Below, piece by piece: positions 32,948-45,508 of a stretch of 64,000 nucleotides of DNA; positions within the stretch are counted from its first letter, which is position 1; each line of letters starts with the position of its first letter. The position numbers and the translations under genes were made by a program. The notes under the pieces were generated by a model that saw only the letters and a list, made by a program, of their open reading frames with translations, was not told the origin of the DNA and did not search any database. The stretch covers positions 76,866,291 through 76,930,290 of the forward strand of contig CM043948.1 of assembly GCA_014529385.2 (NCBI GenBank). Reading direction: 5' to 3'. This DNA is from Adiantum capillus-veneris. Taxonomy: Eukaryota > Streptophyta > Polypodiopsida > Polypodiales > Pteridaceae.

Positions 32948-34176
32948 TTATGCTTCTAGCCCTTCCTCTGCTTCTTCAGCTGTGGAGTTAGAGGGTTCTC
33001 CCGCTTCTGGAATGTCTAGCATGAATTCTAGATCAAACCTAAGAAAATACCTTTTCAGTCTCCATCCATTGACCCTAGTCTTGTGAATTCTCCCATCTGC
33101 TTCCATCAGCTTATAGCTGCCGTTGTCATAGCGTTTCTTGATGATGAATGGCCCTTCCCATCTGGGTTGAAATTTCTTGTCCTTCCTGGTGTCAAATATG
33201 TTGTCGTATCTCAGCACTAACATACCTTTCTCCAGTCTCTTTTCATTAAGCCCTTGATTGAAAGTGAGCCGGCGTCGTTCTGCCTGCGCTGCATAGTGAT
33301 TGATTGCTTCTTCCCTATCCAGTTGGAGTCTCTCCAGATCCAAGATGTGGTTTCGGAGATTTACAAATGGACGATGTATACTGGCTAGCCAAAACTCGTA
33401 AGCTGGCTATCTGTACCTCAATGGGTAGAATTGCCTCCCTCCCATAAACTAGATGGAAAGGGATGAAACCTAGTGATGTTCAGAACGTTGTTCTGTAGGC
33501 CCAAAGAGATGCCATGAAATGTTTATCCCAGTCCCCTGTGTGATTGTTCACCTGCTTTGTGATGACTTTGCAAATCATTCCATTTACCTTCTCTACCAGA
33601 CCATTGCATTGTGGATAGTATGGTGTGGAATGTCGGCGTGTGATGCCTAACTTCTTCATCAGTTCTCCCACCAAATCACCTCTGAATCCTGATCTTCTAT
33701 CTGATATTATCTCAAGAGAAGTGCCAAAACGGCAACAGATATGCTCAAAAATGAACTTTGCTACCTCTTGGGCTGTAATGCGGGTGGTGGCTGTTCCTTC
33801 TGCCCATCGAGTCATGTAGTCTACACCCACTATGATGTATAGTTTACCTGATTGGGCCCTTGGTAAAGGATTGCGATTCCATCTATTCCCATATTTCTCA
33901 AATGGAAACATATGGATATGAGATGATAAGAGTTTGTGGCTCGTAGGTTAAGGTTCGATCACTGGCCACTTGACAAGCCTTACATGTTTTACACCAATGG
34001 TGTACATCTCTGTTCAAACTAAGCCAAAAGTATCCCGCTTGTAGAATCTTCCTACTGGTGATGTCTAGAGCAAAATGACCGCCACAAACGTCATCATGGC
34101 AACTTGAAATTACCTCTGTGATCTCACTGGAGGTTGGCACCCGCCTGAGAATTTGATCCTTGCCCTTACAATACAA
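32948..34176 (-). pseudogene. integrase of element B
   Basis: Three frames read right to left. 34176-33898 has the HHCC zinc motif (HDDVCGGHFALD ... CKTCKACQ). 33911-33480 has the core: VGVDYMTRWAE (D), SDRRSGF (D) and NGLVEKVNG (E), followed by WAYRTTF. 33343-32948 has the C-terminal part with FQPRWEGPFIIKKRY and VNGWRLKRYF. The triad residues are kept, but frameshifts separate the parts and SDRG has become SDRR. Confidence 0.85.
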
Positions 34177-34227
34177 GTGGTCGTTTACAAGGCGGTACCT
34201 AGTAGCCTTCCTTATCAGCCACTGCTT

Positions 34228-34716
34228 CTAGCCTTTGGTGTATCCTTGCGGACATTCTTCTGTATCTAAAAAACTGACGATATCAAGCACAGCATCACTA
34301 CCTTGAAAGAGGGGTAGCTTCAGTTTGATTGCTCCTACGGGGACGTCTTGTATTCTCTCTTTAGCTAGAGTATCTGTCTCCTGATTTTTTGCTCTGGAAA
34401 CATGAAATAGTTTCACTGCTTCAAACTTCTTTAGAAGGTCCTTAACTTGGCGTAGTTGACCCAATAAAACCTGATTCTTACAATCCCAGGTGCCATTTAT
34501 CTGCCTTATCAAAAGCAAAGCATCGCCAAACACATTTAGGCGTTGAATTCCTTGTGAAATACATTGTTCCAACCCAAGAATTAGGGCTGCATATTCTGCT
34601 TCATTGTTGGAGTGGGAGTGTAATAATTGCCCGATGGAGAATACTCTCTCTTGTTGCTCATTGAAAATGACTGACTGCTGCAGACTGATCCATTGTTCTC
34701 TTGTATGCTCTGTCAA
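34228..34716 (-). pseudogene. Additional RNase H of element B
   Basis: NNEAEYAALILGLEQCISQGI, LNVFGDALLLIRQINGTW and DTLAKE match the archaeal-like RNase H that Tat-lineage elements carry between their first RNase H and integrase. Clean over 162 codons. Confidence 0.75.
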
Positions 34717-35515
34717 AGAAAAGAGAGTGAGCTCTTTCTAGCTTAGGACTCTCTACCATTGGTGTTTCTTCCTTTGCTTCCATGTTGACCTTCAGCTTCT
34801 TCTCATAATGGCGATGAGTGAGAATTCCCGCTAAACTAGCCCTGGTGGAGTTTTCTACTTGCATGGTGTAGTCAAACTCTTGTAATCTAATCAACCACTT
34901 TGAGATCCTAGATGAGACATCCATGTGTCGCATTACATATGGGAAAACCTCTTCCATTGTCAAGATTACGAAGGGTCTAGAGAGGAGATAGGAGCGAAAC
35001 TTTGTGGTAGCAAACATTAGTGTCAAAACCATGTGTTCTACTTCGGTAAATCCCTTTTCTGACGGGGTCATGACACGACTCGAGAAGTAAATGGGACGCA
35101 TGAAAGAAGTTTTGGGGTCCTTTTGCATTAGCACCGCTCCGAGTGTATCACTTCCCACACTAGGGTTCACATAAAATGGCTCGTCCCACTTAAGAGGTGA
35201 AATAGTGGGAAGCTTAGCTAGGATTTGCTTTACCTCAGTAAACTCATTCTCTTCACTCCATGAGAAGACATCCCTCTGGGTGAGTTGTTGTAGGGGAAGG
35301 ACCACTTGAGATAGCAAGTGAATGAATCTGCTTAAGTATCTTACCTTCTGAAGGAAAGAAACCAGTTGCTTAGCGGTGGTGAGTGACGACAAAGGTACAA
35401 GGGCTTGAATCTTGCTAGGGTCAGCCTCCATCCCTTTTGCTGAAATTACATGACCAAGGAGAGTGACTTTGCTTTCACCAATTTGACACTTATCCTCGTT
35501 GAGCTGGCCACCCAA
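34658..35515 (-). pseudogene. pol: RT C-terminal part and first RNase H of element B
   Basis: It begins at GGQLNEDKCQ and VTLLGHVISAKGMEADP, the thumb region after the polymerase active site. The connection (LSRFIHLLSQVVLPLQQL) and the RNase H follow (SDTLGAVLMQ, YFSSRVMTPSEKGFTEVEHM). The finger and palm with the catalytic Asp pair are absent. The RT N-terminus (KPVVQKLRRLG) lies just upstream near 35570, so about 200 or more residues were deleted at about 35510. Confidence 0.85.
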
Positions 35516-35584
35516 GGTCTCACTTCTTTAAGCAGTGCCTCTTGTTAGATTACTCCAAGTCTTCTGAGCTTTTGTACCACGGGT

Positions 35585-37728
35585 TTACTGCCTTCCTTGA
35601 GTTTTTATGTGGTGTTGTACTACTGTAATTCCTGTGCTCTTATCATAGCCATCAATGAACAAAGTAGTGAAGTTACCTAGCATGGAGACATACTCCTTCC
35701 TTTCTTCATTGGTTAACTCATTTGAGAGCATTTTTTGTAACTTACCTGCATCCTCCAAGGACTGCATACCTGATGATTCCTCTTGGTTTATCGAGGGTGT
35801 TTCAGATTGTGTCAATCTGTTTGGGTCTTTAAGAATGACACCCATCACTTCGATGCTACTGTCACTTCCGTCGGTGGTGGTCGTCTCTTCTCCTGAGGTA
35901 GACGAATAGTCGTTGGTGGACTCATCTTCTGAAGCCTCCAAGATCATGTTGCGTTGCTTTCGAGTCCTCATGTCGTAGAATATGGACTTCCCTTTAGCGT
36001 CCTTCATTTGAATCATCCCGGTGCCCCAGTCTTGTTTAGCTTCCATAGCCATAATCCAAGGCCTCCCAAGAATGATAGGGTAGCCCTCCCCTTTGTGTGG
36101 CATGACGAAGATGTCTACTTCCACTTCTGTATTGAATGCTTTTACTTTGACCGCATTTACAATGCCCACGCATTTCACTCTTACATTGTTTGCCATCTTG
36201 GCTCAGCAAGGTGCCGGCCTACTTACCTCTAGACCTAGATGGTGCATCATCTTTTCACTCATGACGCATATTTGCGCGCCACCATCTATGTATACATTTG
36301 ACATTCGTTGCCCCTTGATGTGATCGTACATGGTTGGTAGGATGTCGTCGAGATCCCTTCCAGAGATAGCCCCAGCTATCCTGGGCCTAGATTTCCTGGT
36401 ACTTATCATTTTTGTCCATTGCCTCCTCATTCTGGGTGCAAGGTGGAGTAATTGGGGCCAAGTTATCTTCGAGCCCTGCATTAACACATCCTGAACTAAG
36501 TCATAGAGTTTTGCATACTCACCTAATGAGAAGTCCACGATGTCTATCTTCCATCGCGGTTTAGCTGCTTGCTTGCTAGACTCGGCCTTCCCTTTCATCT
36601 TCTCTTCTCTTTGAGATGCTTCCTCATGCCTGGCACACTTCACTCCCGTAGCATCCACTTCTTCTACCTTCGCTTTCCCTTTGTGCTTCTCTCGAACTGA
36701 TTCTTCTACCTTTGCCTTCCCTTTAGCCTCCAAGCTAATAACACTCACCGCTTGGTTCATAGCAGGTGGTGGGGGTAGTGGCAGAATGAGAGGTTGGGGT
36801 GGTGGTTGTTGTTGTACAGGTGGTCGAAGGATTTGGACCGGTGGGATCGGTCTTGGTTGCCTAGGTGGTGGTGGTCTTGCTCTTGGCGGAGAGATCTGAT
36901 CCTGTCTCCCCTCTCTATTGAAATTTGGCCTCGTCGGGTGTGGGCAGTAGTACATTCCATGGCCATCTTCCCCGCAGTTGTAACAGTGGTAATCTTGGTT
37001 CTGCCTTCGTTGTCCTCTTCCTTGTTCTGGATTCCTGCCAGGTGCATGCCCTTGCTGCACCAGATGCACCGATAAACTCTCTAGTTGGGTGGTGATGCGA
37101 CTCAGCAGGTCTTGCTGCTCTTCTGATGCCTCCTGCGGTTGGACTCTATGATTGGCTGTTGTAGTCACTGGGGTTGGTCGGGCCGAGCTTGTTTCCTTTG
37201 AATCCTTTACTCTTGCTTGTATGCGCAGCTTCTTGTCTTTAAGGCGGGCTACTTCGACTGCCAACTCATATGTTGCAAGAAACCTTCCCTTCACCTTCTC
37301 TCTAAGCGACGACCATAGACCAGCAATGAAACGGTCCTTCTTTAGAAAATTAGGCGCTCCTTCGCCTTCCTCCAGTGAGGCAACCCATCTCTCCCATAAG
37401 TCCACAAATTTGGACTCGTAGGTGGCATACTCCAACAGACCTCCCTGCTTTAATTCTGTCAGTAGCTACCATAGCTTCTCCGAGGTTGTGCCTCCACCAA
37501 ACCTCTTCACAAAAGCAGCCCTTAACATATCCCATGCATTCTTGGTAGCCTGGGGCAATCCATTATACTAGGACTTGGCCTCTACTTTCATCAGTAGAAG
37601 AAAAATTCTCGTGAAGCGTCGTCATCTTTGTTGGAGACGACACAAGCATTGTCGAAATCATCCAAAAAGTCGGTGGTGAGATCCTCTCCCTTCTTTCCAC
37701 TGAACGTGGGGAAAGAAACACTTGCCAT
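35585..37728 (-). pseudogene. gag-pro: gag-protease of element B
   Basis: The Gag start is the ATG at 37726-37728 (MASVSFPTFSGKKGED). Frameshift and stops occur near 37560-37440, then a clean frame 37435-36203. It has the Gag core (YATYESKFVDLWERWVASLE, FIAGLWSSLREKVKGR), a zinc knuckle CYNCGEDGHGMYYC (about 36958-36999), a Pro-rich stretch, Lys-rich KGKAKVEE repeats, and the protease active site VYIDGGAQICVM (about 36290). A TGA at 36203-36205 interrupts the protease, which continues in the same frame (EGYPIILGRPWIMAMEAKQDWG). One frame for Gag and protease is normal in this lineage. Confidence 0.85.
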
Positions 37729-38067
37729 GGTAGTGACTCAAGAAATTAAAAACCTTTTTTTTTTTTTACATTAACACATTAACAACAGTAGCGGCTCATA
37801 GCGGCTTTTTACAGGGTTGGGTGGATAGGTTAAAACAGGATAAAGATAGAGACATTAAAGGAATGATGGTAATCCAATATGGGGAGAATGATAGGGTTCG
37901 GGGAATTGAGGATTTCTCCTAGTACCGCCGCACCGAATAGATATACGATCTTCTGTTGGTAGAAGACTTTCCTATCTACATAGATATTCACATGCATATG
38001 TTGTAGGAATCTGAACTGGAATGTCGTCGGCCCGTTTTCCATCATGCACAGAGGGTGGATTACTTAC

Positions 38068-39025
38068 TTATACTCTTACCGTGCCAGTGTTGATGAGTCG
38101 GCACATCCACAAGAGGTCGTCGCCTTTCATGGGCTCTACCTTCCCTTCGTTGCTCAGCACGTACGGGGTGATGGCGACAAGTCTGACCACTCCCAGTCTC
38201 TTGGCTAGTAGCAATTGCAGGTAATTTCTGTAGTCGGCGTGTTGCATGAATTCTACTCCATTCAGTTGCAACTCGTCCCCGGCCCACTGGGTTTCACCCG
38301 TGGTAGAAAGCTTCTTCAGGATAAGTTGTACAGGGAGACGAGGAAGATCCTCCACTCGCTTCCCAAAACAGCGAGAGCAGTAGCCGAACCACTCTTCCCT
38401 AGGACATGGGAATCTTCTTACCACTTCTTCCGGATTATCGAAGTGGATTGGTAGCACTCGCATGCGTCATGCAAATCGGTAGGCGACCTTCCGCCGCTTA
38501 GCTTCGGATGACTTCCTCTTTGGCAAGCTGGGTACAACCCGGCTTTCTGAGCTTGAAGCACTTGCTTGGCCAGATGCTTCTCCCTTCGGGGTCATGTGTT
38601 TCCATACTGGCTTATCTTCTCCTTACCTTTGGCTCGAGCAGCCCCTTTAGGCCACTTTGAAGTTATAACTTTGACTGCAGTTTCTTTAGGGAAAAGAGGC
38701 CTCACTGTTTTCTTCCCTTCCTTGATGTGAATGACTTCTTCGCGATGAATGTCGATGTAGACGACTTCAACCCTTTCGCTGCCTTCGTTGTTGACACTCA
38801 TTGATCGTGTGTCTTGGTTGACAACAGTGATGGCACTTCACTGACCTCCCACCTGATGATCTCAATTTATGGTTAGAACGAGCAACACGAGATGGAGAAT
38901 TTACCTCTTAAATACTGACGACATTGCAGCCTGGCAGTAGCACTTCAATGAAGACGGCCAGCGCCTCCTTCGTCTCCGCTTCTTCCGTCCTCTAGTTAGA
39001 AAATTCCTTCAACCATTCGTCCATG
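38068..39025 (-). pseudogene. 5' ORF of element B, upstream of gag (unknown function)
   Basis: Between the primer site and gag lie about 1.3 kb of minus-strand sequence with gene-like pieces: MDEWLKEFSN from 39025, MSVNNEGSERVEVVYIDIH (38801-38592) and MRVLPIHFDNPEEVVRRF (38463-38068). Ogre-type Tat elements have an extra ORF1 at this position, but I recognise no domain and cannot show homology. In a neighbouring frame near 38795-38836 the pattern CHHCCQPRHTINEC fits a zinc knuckle. Frames are broken. Confidence 0.45.
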
Positions 39026-39082
39026 ATTGATAGTGGGCGTCACTTTCAACATTGTATATCGAAAGGTCTTAGAAAGCCCTCC

Positions 39083-39099
39083 TCCGTGGGGGCACCAAA
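39083..39099 (-). other. Putative primer-binding site of element B
   Basis: On the minus strand TTTGGTGCCCCCACGGA follows the 5' LTR directly. TTTGGTGCC/TTTGGCGCC starts are common in plant gypsy elements. The tRNA is not identified. Confidence 0.6.
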
Positions 39100-39257
39100 T
39101 GACGGGAGCAAAGCGAACCCCGAGCCGCGACGGCCTCTAAAACGCTGGGGACCGAATGGCGCATCTCGAGCTTGCCACAGTAAAGCGAACAGGGGGCACC
39201 ACCTAGCTTTGAGCGGCTAGGACGCAAACCACGATGATATGAACACCGCAAACTTAC

Positions 39258-39310
<53 letters not shown>

Positions 39311-39628
39311 CAAATGATGAAACCCTCGGGGGTGTGAGGGAGAATTATTTCTGCAGTATTTACAAATGGCACACCGTGGTGGTAGAGAGGTAGGGAGAGG
39401 AGGTGGTGCAAACTACTTGGTGCGTTCTCTAAGACAACTCAATAATTGTGAAGCTTGCTACAAAGAGCGTGTATACGTGTATGCATCGACCATTGGAGTC
39501 GAGAGATGGACGTGGTTCCCTTCGCATAGTGCAATTCCCAAGGCAAACCCAACACACAAGCCCCCTCCCGTGATGGTGATAGTGTCAACTCTTCCCACTA
39601 CACTCTACCAAGTGCTGACTTCTCATGG

Positions 39629-39665
<37 letters not shown>

Positions 39666-41456
39666 ATAGTGACCTCTCAATGCCAATTTATAGGTGTTGG
39701 CTGCTTGGATTATGGTAATCCCGGTGTGATTAGGGTAAGCTTAATCGGGGAGACAAAGCAAGTGGTGGGCCCGGTGTGGTTGACCCTTGCTTTGTTTTGG
39801 GAGGTTATTAAAAGATAAGAATCTCTAGGTGGGCCTTTGTGACCATCACCTAAAGAGAGGATATTTACAAAAAAATGGGAATTTTTCAATGGCTCGGGTG
39901 AAAACTGAAGAAATGATGAAAATAACCTATAAATTATTGAAATTGGCATCGTGGTTGCGTGTTTCCGACGAATGGTGTGTTGCCGGTGCGTCAGTGTCGA
40001 GCGTACTACTTTTCGAGGCATGCCTTCGGCGCATTTCTCTTTTTTGTTGTTGGCGGCGCGTGCTTTGGGTCCTCCTTTTTCGTTGTCGTCCTAGTCGTGG
40101 AATCCTTCGTTTTTTCTTGTATTTATGTGCGTATATGCGTGTGTCTGTGTACGTATGTGCATGTGGGAGGATGTGTATATATATATATATATATATGTAT
40201 ATGGGTGCGCATGCGTGAGTGCGTGTGTGTGTATTTGTATATGTGCGCAAGCGTGCGGTGGGAACGGGGGCTTATCTATATATATTATTTTTTTATTTTT
40301 TTTATTTTTATTTTTCTCTGTGTTGGCGGCCAGCGGCAGCTACGCGAAGATGGGGTGGGGGGGATGGTGTGTGTGTGTGTGTGTATAGAGAGAGAGGAAA
40401 GCTCTGCGCTGCGCCTTCTACAGGCCGAGAGGGGGAGAGAGGGATTGCGGGTAGGGTGGAGCCGAAACAGAGCGCGAGAGAGGGAGAGGGGAATGGGGTG
40501 GTGAGTGAGGGAGAGGATGAGGGTGTGAGAGGGTGAGGGTGAGTGAGTGTGTGGTGTGGAGGGAGAGTGGGCTCCATGGCGGGTGCTACGCCTTCGGGCT
40601 GAGAAGAACGAGAGAGAGAGAAGGGAATAAGGTGGCGTGGATAGGAGAGAGGGGGGGGGCTCTATGGCGGGTGCCCACCATGGGGGGAAGAGAGTGTGTG
40701 AGGGGGGGGTTGTCCTATTCTCTGTCTTGAATGGTGTCTCAAGGATGAGAGGAGGGGGAGAGGTCAATGGTGTGGGGGGGGAGAAAGAGGGTGGGGATAG
40801 CGGGCCAAGGGGGGGGGGGGGGGGGGGGGGAAGGGGGGGGGGGTAATGAGGCCGAGGGGATGGTGAGGTGAGCGGGTGGGGAAGAGGGGGGGGGGGGGGG
40901 CGGGGGGGGGGGGGGGGGGGGGGGGGGTGGGTGGAGAATATAAGCGGGCCAAGGGAGGGGGAATGAGAGGGTGGCGGAGGTGTGGTTAAGAATACGGGAG
41001 AGCGGGAGTTCACATGCGGCTCGACACGGAGGAGCGAGAGAGGGGGTCGGGGTGAGTGCTCGAGGCTTGCGCCAGGAGAGGGTGGCCAGTAAGGGGGGGG
41101 GGGGGGGGGGGGGAAATGAAGGTGAGGTGAGAGAGAGGATATTAGAGAGAGGTATGTAGGGAAAATGAGAGAGAGGGGGGGGGGAAATATTTCATTCAAT
41201 GCCCGTCGGGGGAATAACTACAGGGAGAGAGAGAGAAGGGGTATCTGAAAACGAAGGCGGCCGGCTAGGTTGGGGTGTAGACAAGCGGAGGCCTGAGGGT
41301 GATAAGGCCGGCCAATCGAAGGGGGGGGGGGGGTGTACCATGCCCGTAGAGGTGTCGTGAGGATTGACCAGGCGTTGCCGAGCCTTCCAACAGTGTCGCC
41401 AAGGCCCCAGCAGAGGAAAAATAAGTTTTTCTTTGATTTTCAAAAATCGGCCATCA
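39100..41456 (-). repeat. 5' LTR of element B
   Basis: 2357 bp. Same layout as the left LTR but with different tract lengths: GT only about 19 nt (40367-40385), GA expanded at 39264-39306, a C run at 39636-39664, and G runs near 40810-40830, 40886-40927, 41097-41113 and 41321-41333. Confidence 0.85.
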
Positions 41457-41769
41457 ACGTGCTGTGTGTATAGACTCACTACTCCTAACGACGACGCTGG
41501 ACCATAGAGCTAGAAAAATAATCCGATGACCCAACAGCTACTACTCATATGTACAACCATAAAGAGCCACCAACGGCTCATAAATGTCAGCCATCTAAAT
41601 CTATCCCCAAACTGAGTGGTGGTGACCTGGCCACGATGTCCACTAGACCACCATCCGTATCCCTGTTGCCACGTCATTGTCCAGTCAAGAGAGTCCGTCT
41701 AGTGTGAACCAGCCTAGACCAATTGTACTAACTGTGTGTCCTGTGAAAGTGACACTGTAGCCTGCTACA
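41457..41769 (-). repeat. 3' LTR of copy A, inner part
   Basis: It continues the LTR from 30513 after the ACGT duplication and ends at CCTGCTACA (41769). The conserved 17-nt box lies directly beyond it. Confidence 0.9.
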
Positions 41770-41882
41770 TGTTGCCCGCCACAAGACCGCTTACCGTCTC
41801 GGTGAGAAAAACAACTGAAACTGCTAATCGACCGCAAAGAAACCATTACTGCACATCACTGTCATTATAAAAAACTGCCCAG

Positions 41883-44034
41883 TCACCCAAGAGAAAGATT
41901 AGTAGCCACACCACCCGAAGCATCAGTCTTTGAAGGTGGAGTGATCAAATCAATGGTGGGGCCCTGCTGTATGTGAGCTCTCTTGTCCGTAATTGGGCCC
42001 CCTGGGAAGGGACCAGCAACCTGCTGTCTGCTGGGCAGATGGTAGCACCTGTCCTGTAGTGTACTGAGGACGTCGAGTAACACAGCCACGACGATGTGCT
42101 CCAACAATTCTGTCGCAGCAAGTCACATTCTGCATCTCAGGCAATGGTGACGAATGAAACCCCTAAGGATACTGTTGTTGATTGTAGTAATGAACAGGAG
42201 TCTATGGGTAAAGTCCCATAAATTGTTGAGAAGGACCCGTTGCTACATTCTGGACTAGTGTACCTGCTCCAGTCCACCCATACCCCATACCCAGCATCGT
42301 AGGTTGGGTTGCCCTATTTTCATGTAAGAGCAGTCCTCTAAATCCGTGTACCTAATTTTGAAGGTCACTAATCACTTGAGACTTTAACTTCAAGGTCTGT
42401 TGGAGTGCGAAAATAGTAGCATCCCGATCGGCGATGGCGCTCTCAGCAACTCGCAGAGATCCCTCCGTAGCTGCGTAAGTAGCTGCGTGACGCTGGTGTG
42501 TAGCTGCTAACCGCTCTGCTCCAAGCTCAATGGTGGCAATGGCTTGCCTGGACTCCTACAGTATATCCTAAGATAGCCGAAAAAGTGATGTAGAGTCCGA
42601 CACTGTGGAAGGTCCTGTAACAGTGTCAGGGTGAAGAGAGTTGACAAGTGGTACAGCTGGTGGCATTGGGGTGGCAAGTGGCACTGCTCGTGGTGGTGGA
42701 CTCGGAGCATGCCTCTCTGGCGGAGTAGAGACGGTGGGAGTGGTTGCAGCAGGACTAGGCATAGGAGAAGAAGAAACTCCCACTGGGGCTTGGGAGCTAG
42801 TCACTGTGATAGGAGTAAAAATAGCAACAGTAGAGAGAGGAACACAGACTGTAGAAGCCACAGCTGTGACATGCATAGTGTGATCTGTAGCGCTTGAACT
42901 TACCATCGAACCAGTAGCGGAAGTATGCGAGGAACGTCAAACAGGTTGCTTCACTCGAAGCTGCTGGCTTTCCGAAACTGGCAGTGATATTAAAGATTCT
43001 ACTGTGTCCTTCACTACCTTCGCCCTCTTTTTCTTAGGCTTCCCAGGTAGATCCATTGTCTGTTCAATATCTTTCCCTTTTGTCTTAGAGCTTTTACGCC
43101 GCATATCCGCATCCACATCCATAGGACTAACAGGTATGTTAATGACCCAGGCCAACATGGGAGCTACAAAGCATTGAAAGCTAGATTGCACCTGAGCTCT
43201 GAATCTTTTTGCCCGCAACTGTAAACAGGTAACTAAAATTTGATGAAAGCCACACGGGATGGTCTGGATGAGGCAGTATAGGCCTTCGCAGTGCGATAAT
43301 TTAGTAGGCACGTCACTTCTGCCCTTGCTTACTTTAGCAGCTCTGACCACAAAGTAGTACTTGAAAATGGCCCAGAGCTTTTTATTTCTTGCATAGTCAG
43401 CATGACTAGTACTAAGTAGCTCTTTGCATGCCTCAATGGTCGCATCTTTCGAAAGTTGTGAATAGGTTCTTGTAGCCGGTTTTACTGCAGGAAAGGTTGT
43501 TGTCCCCAAAGCGTGACCAATGCGTGTAGCAATCAGTGGGTGCCCTCTTACTTTGGGAAAAAACTTGAGAACCTCATGCACCATATCCATGGGAATATCA
43601 GAAGGCAGATCGGCCTCTGCTAATGCTGACAGACCTAGCGTATGTAGTTGATCTTTTGATAAAACTTCTCGAAGAGACGGATGAGGTTGCTGCAAATGGA
43701 AGTTCAAAGTGAATTTGGTTTGAGTTTTGGAAGGAGGAGGCCGAGGAAGGCTCAGTACCTGCGTGATGGCCTTCTTCTTCTTTTTGTTTTTCACAGCATC
43801 TTCCTATTCATCATCTTCCTCTTCCTGTTGGCTAGAAGACTCTGAGTCGGAGTCAGAGGCAAAACCCGAGTCAGACGCTTTGTAATTCTCATTACTATGA
43901 TCAGTGGAGGACAGATCGGTGAGGCCATGGCTGGAGGTAGCCGCGTCTTCTTCCTCTGCAGAACTTTGGGATGTTTCAGTTGGCCTCTGTCGAGATAAGG
44001 CTTTCTTCCTAGCTTGTTTGCTTGTACCATCCAT
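41883..44034 (-). pseudogene. Extra 3' ORF of the gypsy family, copy A
   Basis: Minus strand, ATG at 44034 (MDGTSKQARKKAL). The most diverged of three copies, it nevertheless keeps the layout: an acidic Ser/Asp/Glu-rich start, the block PHPSLREVLSKDQLHTLGL, FPKVRGHPLIATRIGHALG, LWAIFKYYFVVRAAK, CLIQTIPCGFHQIL and PMLAWVINIPV, a Lys-rich signal, a Pro/Thr-rich linker, a coiled-coil-like segment and CCDRIVGAHRRGC (42082-42120). It reads in one frame to about 42570 with stops near 43800 and 42936; further stops and a frame change follow before the end GGVATNLSLG at 41886. Residue conservation despite nucleotide divergence argues for past selection on the protein. Confidence 0.78.
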
Positions 44035-45508
44035 CGTGAAGTGTTCTTGAAAATTTCAAACCTGAAAAGCGTGAGTCTGAGATTGCTGAATAGTTTCTAT
44101 CCAAAAAGCTACTTGCTTGAATCAGATCAGTATAGAAGAGCAAGCTGCAAGAGTGCTCCTCACAGATGTAGCGCTCTCTGGCCAGCGTGCAGGGTGAACC
44201 CTACTCCCAGATTCCCAGATGTAGCGCTGCACTTGATTTAACAGGGAAGAAGCTTGATTACGCAGGGAAGAAGAGGGTGGCGGCAGATGGCAGGAGGGCG
44301 ATATCAGGGAGGGATGAGGCTATTAGCGAGAGGTATTAGAGAGGGGACAATATAAGGGCAAGGGAGGGTTGGTGAGGGACGAGGTGAAAAATAGGGTGGG
44401 TAGGGGAGAGGGGAATATGCTGGGTAGGGGCGAGGGGGGTATGTTGGGTAGGGGTGAGGGGTATGTTGGGTAGGGGCGAGGGGGATTGGTGAGGGGCGAG
44501 GGGGGGGTATGTTGGGTAGGGGCGAGGGGGGATTGGTGAGGGGCGAGGGGGGTATGTTGGGTAGGGGCGAGGGGGAATTGGTGAGGGGCGAGGGGGGGTT
44601 GGTGGGTAGGGGCGAGGGGGTTATGTTGGGTAGGGGCGAGGGGGAGGGGAATTGGGGGTGAGCGCTAGATTAGGGGGCAAGGGGTGGGTAGGGTCGAGGG
44701 GTAAAAAGGGGAGCAGACAGGGAGGTTAGGGTCAGGGGAGAGAGGTTGCTTTTATAAGAGACGATGGGACACCTTAGGACAAGGGGCGCAGTGAGCGAGA
44801 GAAAGAAAGAAAAGGGTAGAGATAGAGAGATAAAAGCTGCCAGAGTAAAAATTTTATCTGCTCCTCCTCTATTAGGATTTGAGCTGCTCATTAACCAGGA
44901 TGTGGGCTATCAGATTGGTTAGAGGAAATTCGCACACTCAAGCAAACTTGAGGAAATTCCCACACTCGAGCAAACTTGCCGTGTATGTGTGAGAGAGAGG
45001 GAACAGAGAATCAAATGAAAGGAGGAGAGCATCAGGATTGAAGCATATTGAGGAGTGTTTCAAAAGAGATCGCACCAGAAAGGCAAAGAGAGAGATGTAA
45101 GTGTGTGAGAGCGCACCATAAGATAGAGACGGAAAGGGAGATGCAGCAAAGCAGGTTTGAACGTCGAACAATATCAAAAAATCAAAGATCTATCTGACAA
45201 GACTTGAACCTCGTATAGTTAAGAAAATTACCAGGACAGAGAGGCAATAGAGACAGAGCAGTAAAGTTGGATTATAGTAGGACTCCAAAAACCCACTTGT
45301 CTCAATGAGATGAGAGAAAAATGGATGCACGCAGTGAAACAAGGGGAATTTTTTATGATAATATTGACTACAACTGAGATGAGAACTGTCATGAGGAAGA
45401 TTTGACAAGAGGGGAAAATGGTAAGCCAGAGAGAGAGAGAGAGAGAGAGAGCTGAGGAGGGGACGATCGGGACGAGTGATAGCAATTGATTCTTGATCCA
45501 TTTAGCAG
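44035..45508 (-). repeat. Spacer of copy A with minisatellite
   Basis: It contains repeated GGGTAGGGGCGAGGGG units (about 44390-44700), the reverse complement of the spacer repeats in C and D, plus GA-rich stretches (a GA tract at 45427-45451). No gene is recognised. Confidence 0.7.

Noticed and set aside
40285-41199. A 304-codon Pro/Ser-rich minus-strand frame
   Set aside because: Low-complexity artefact of the LTR of B; tract lengths and hence frame differ in the sister LTR.
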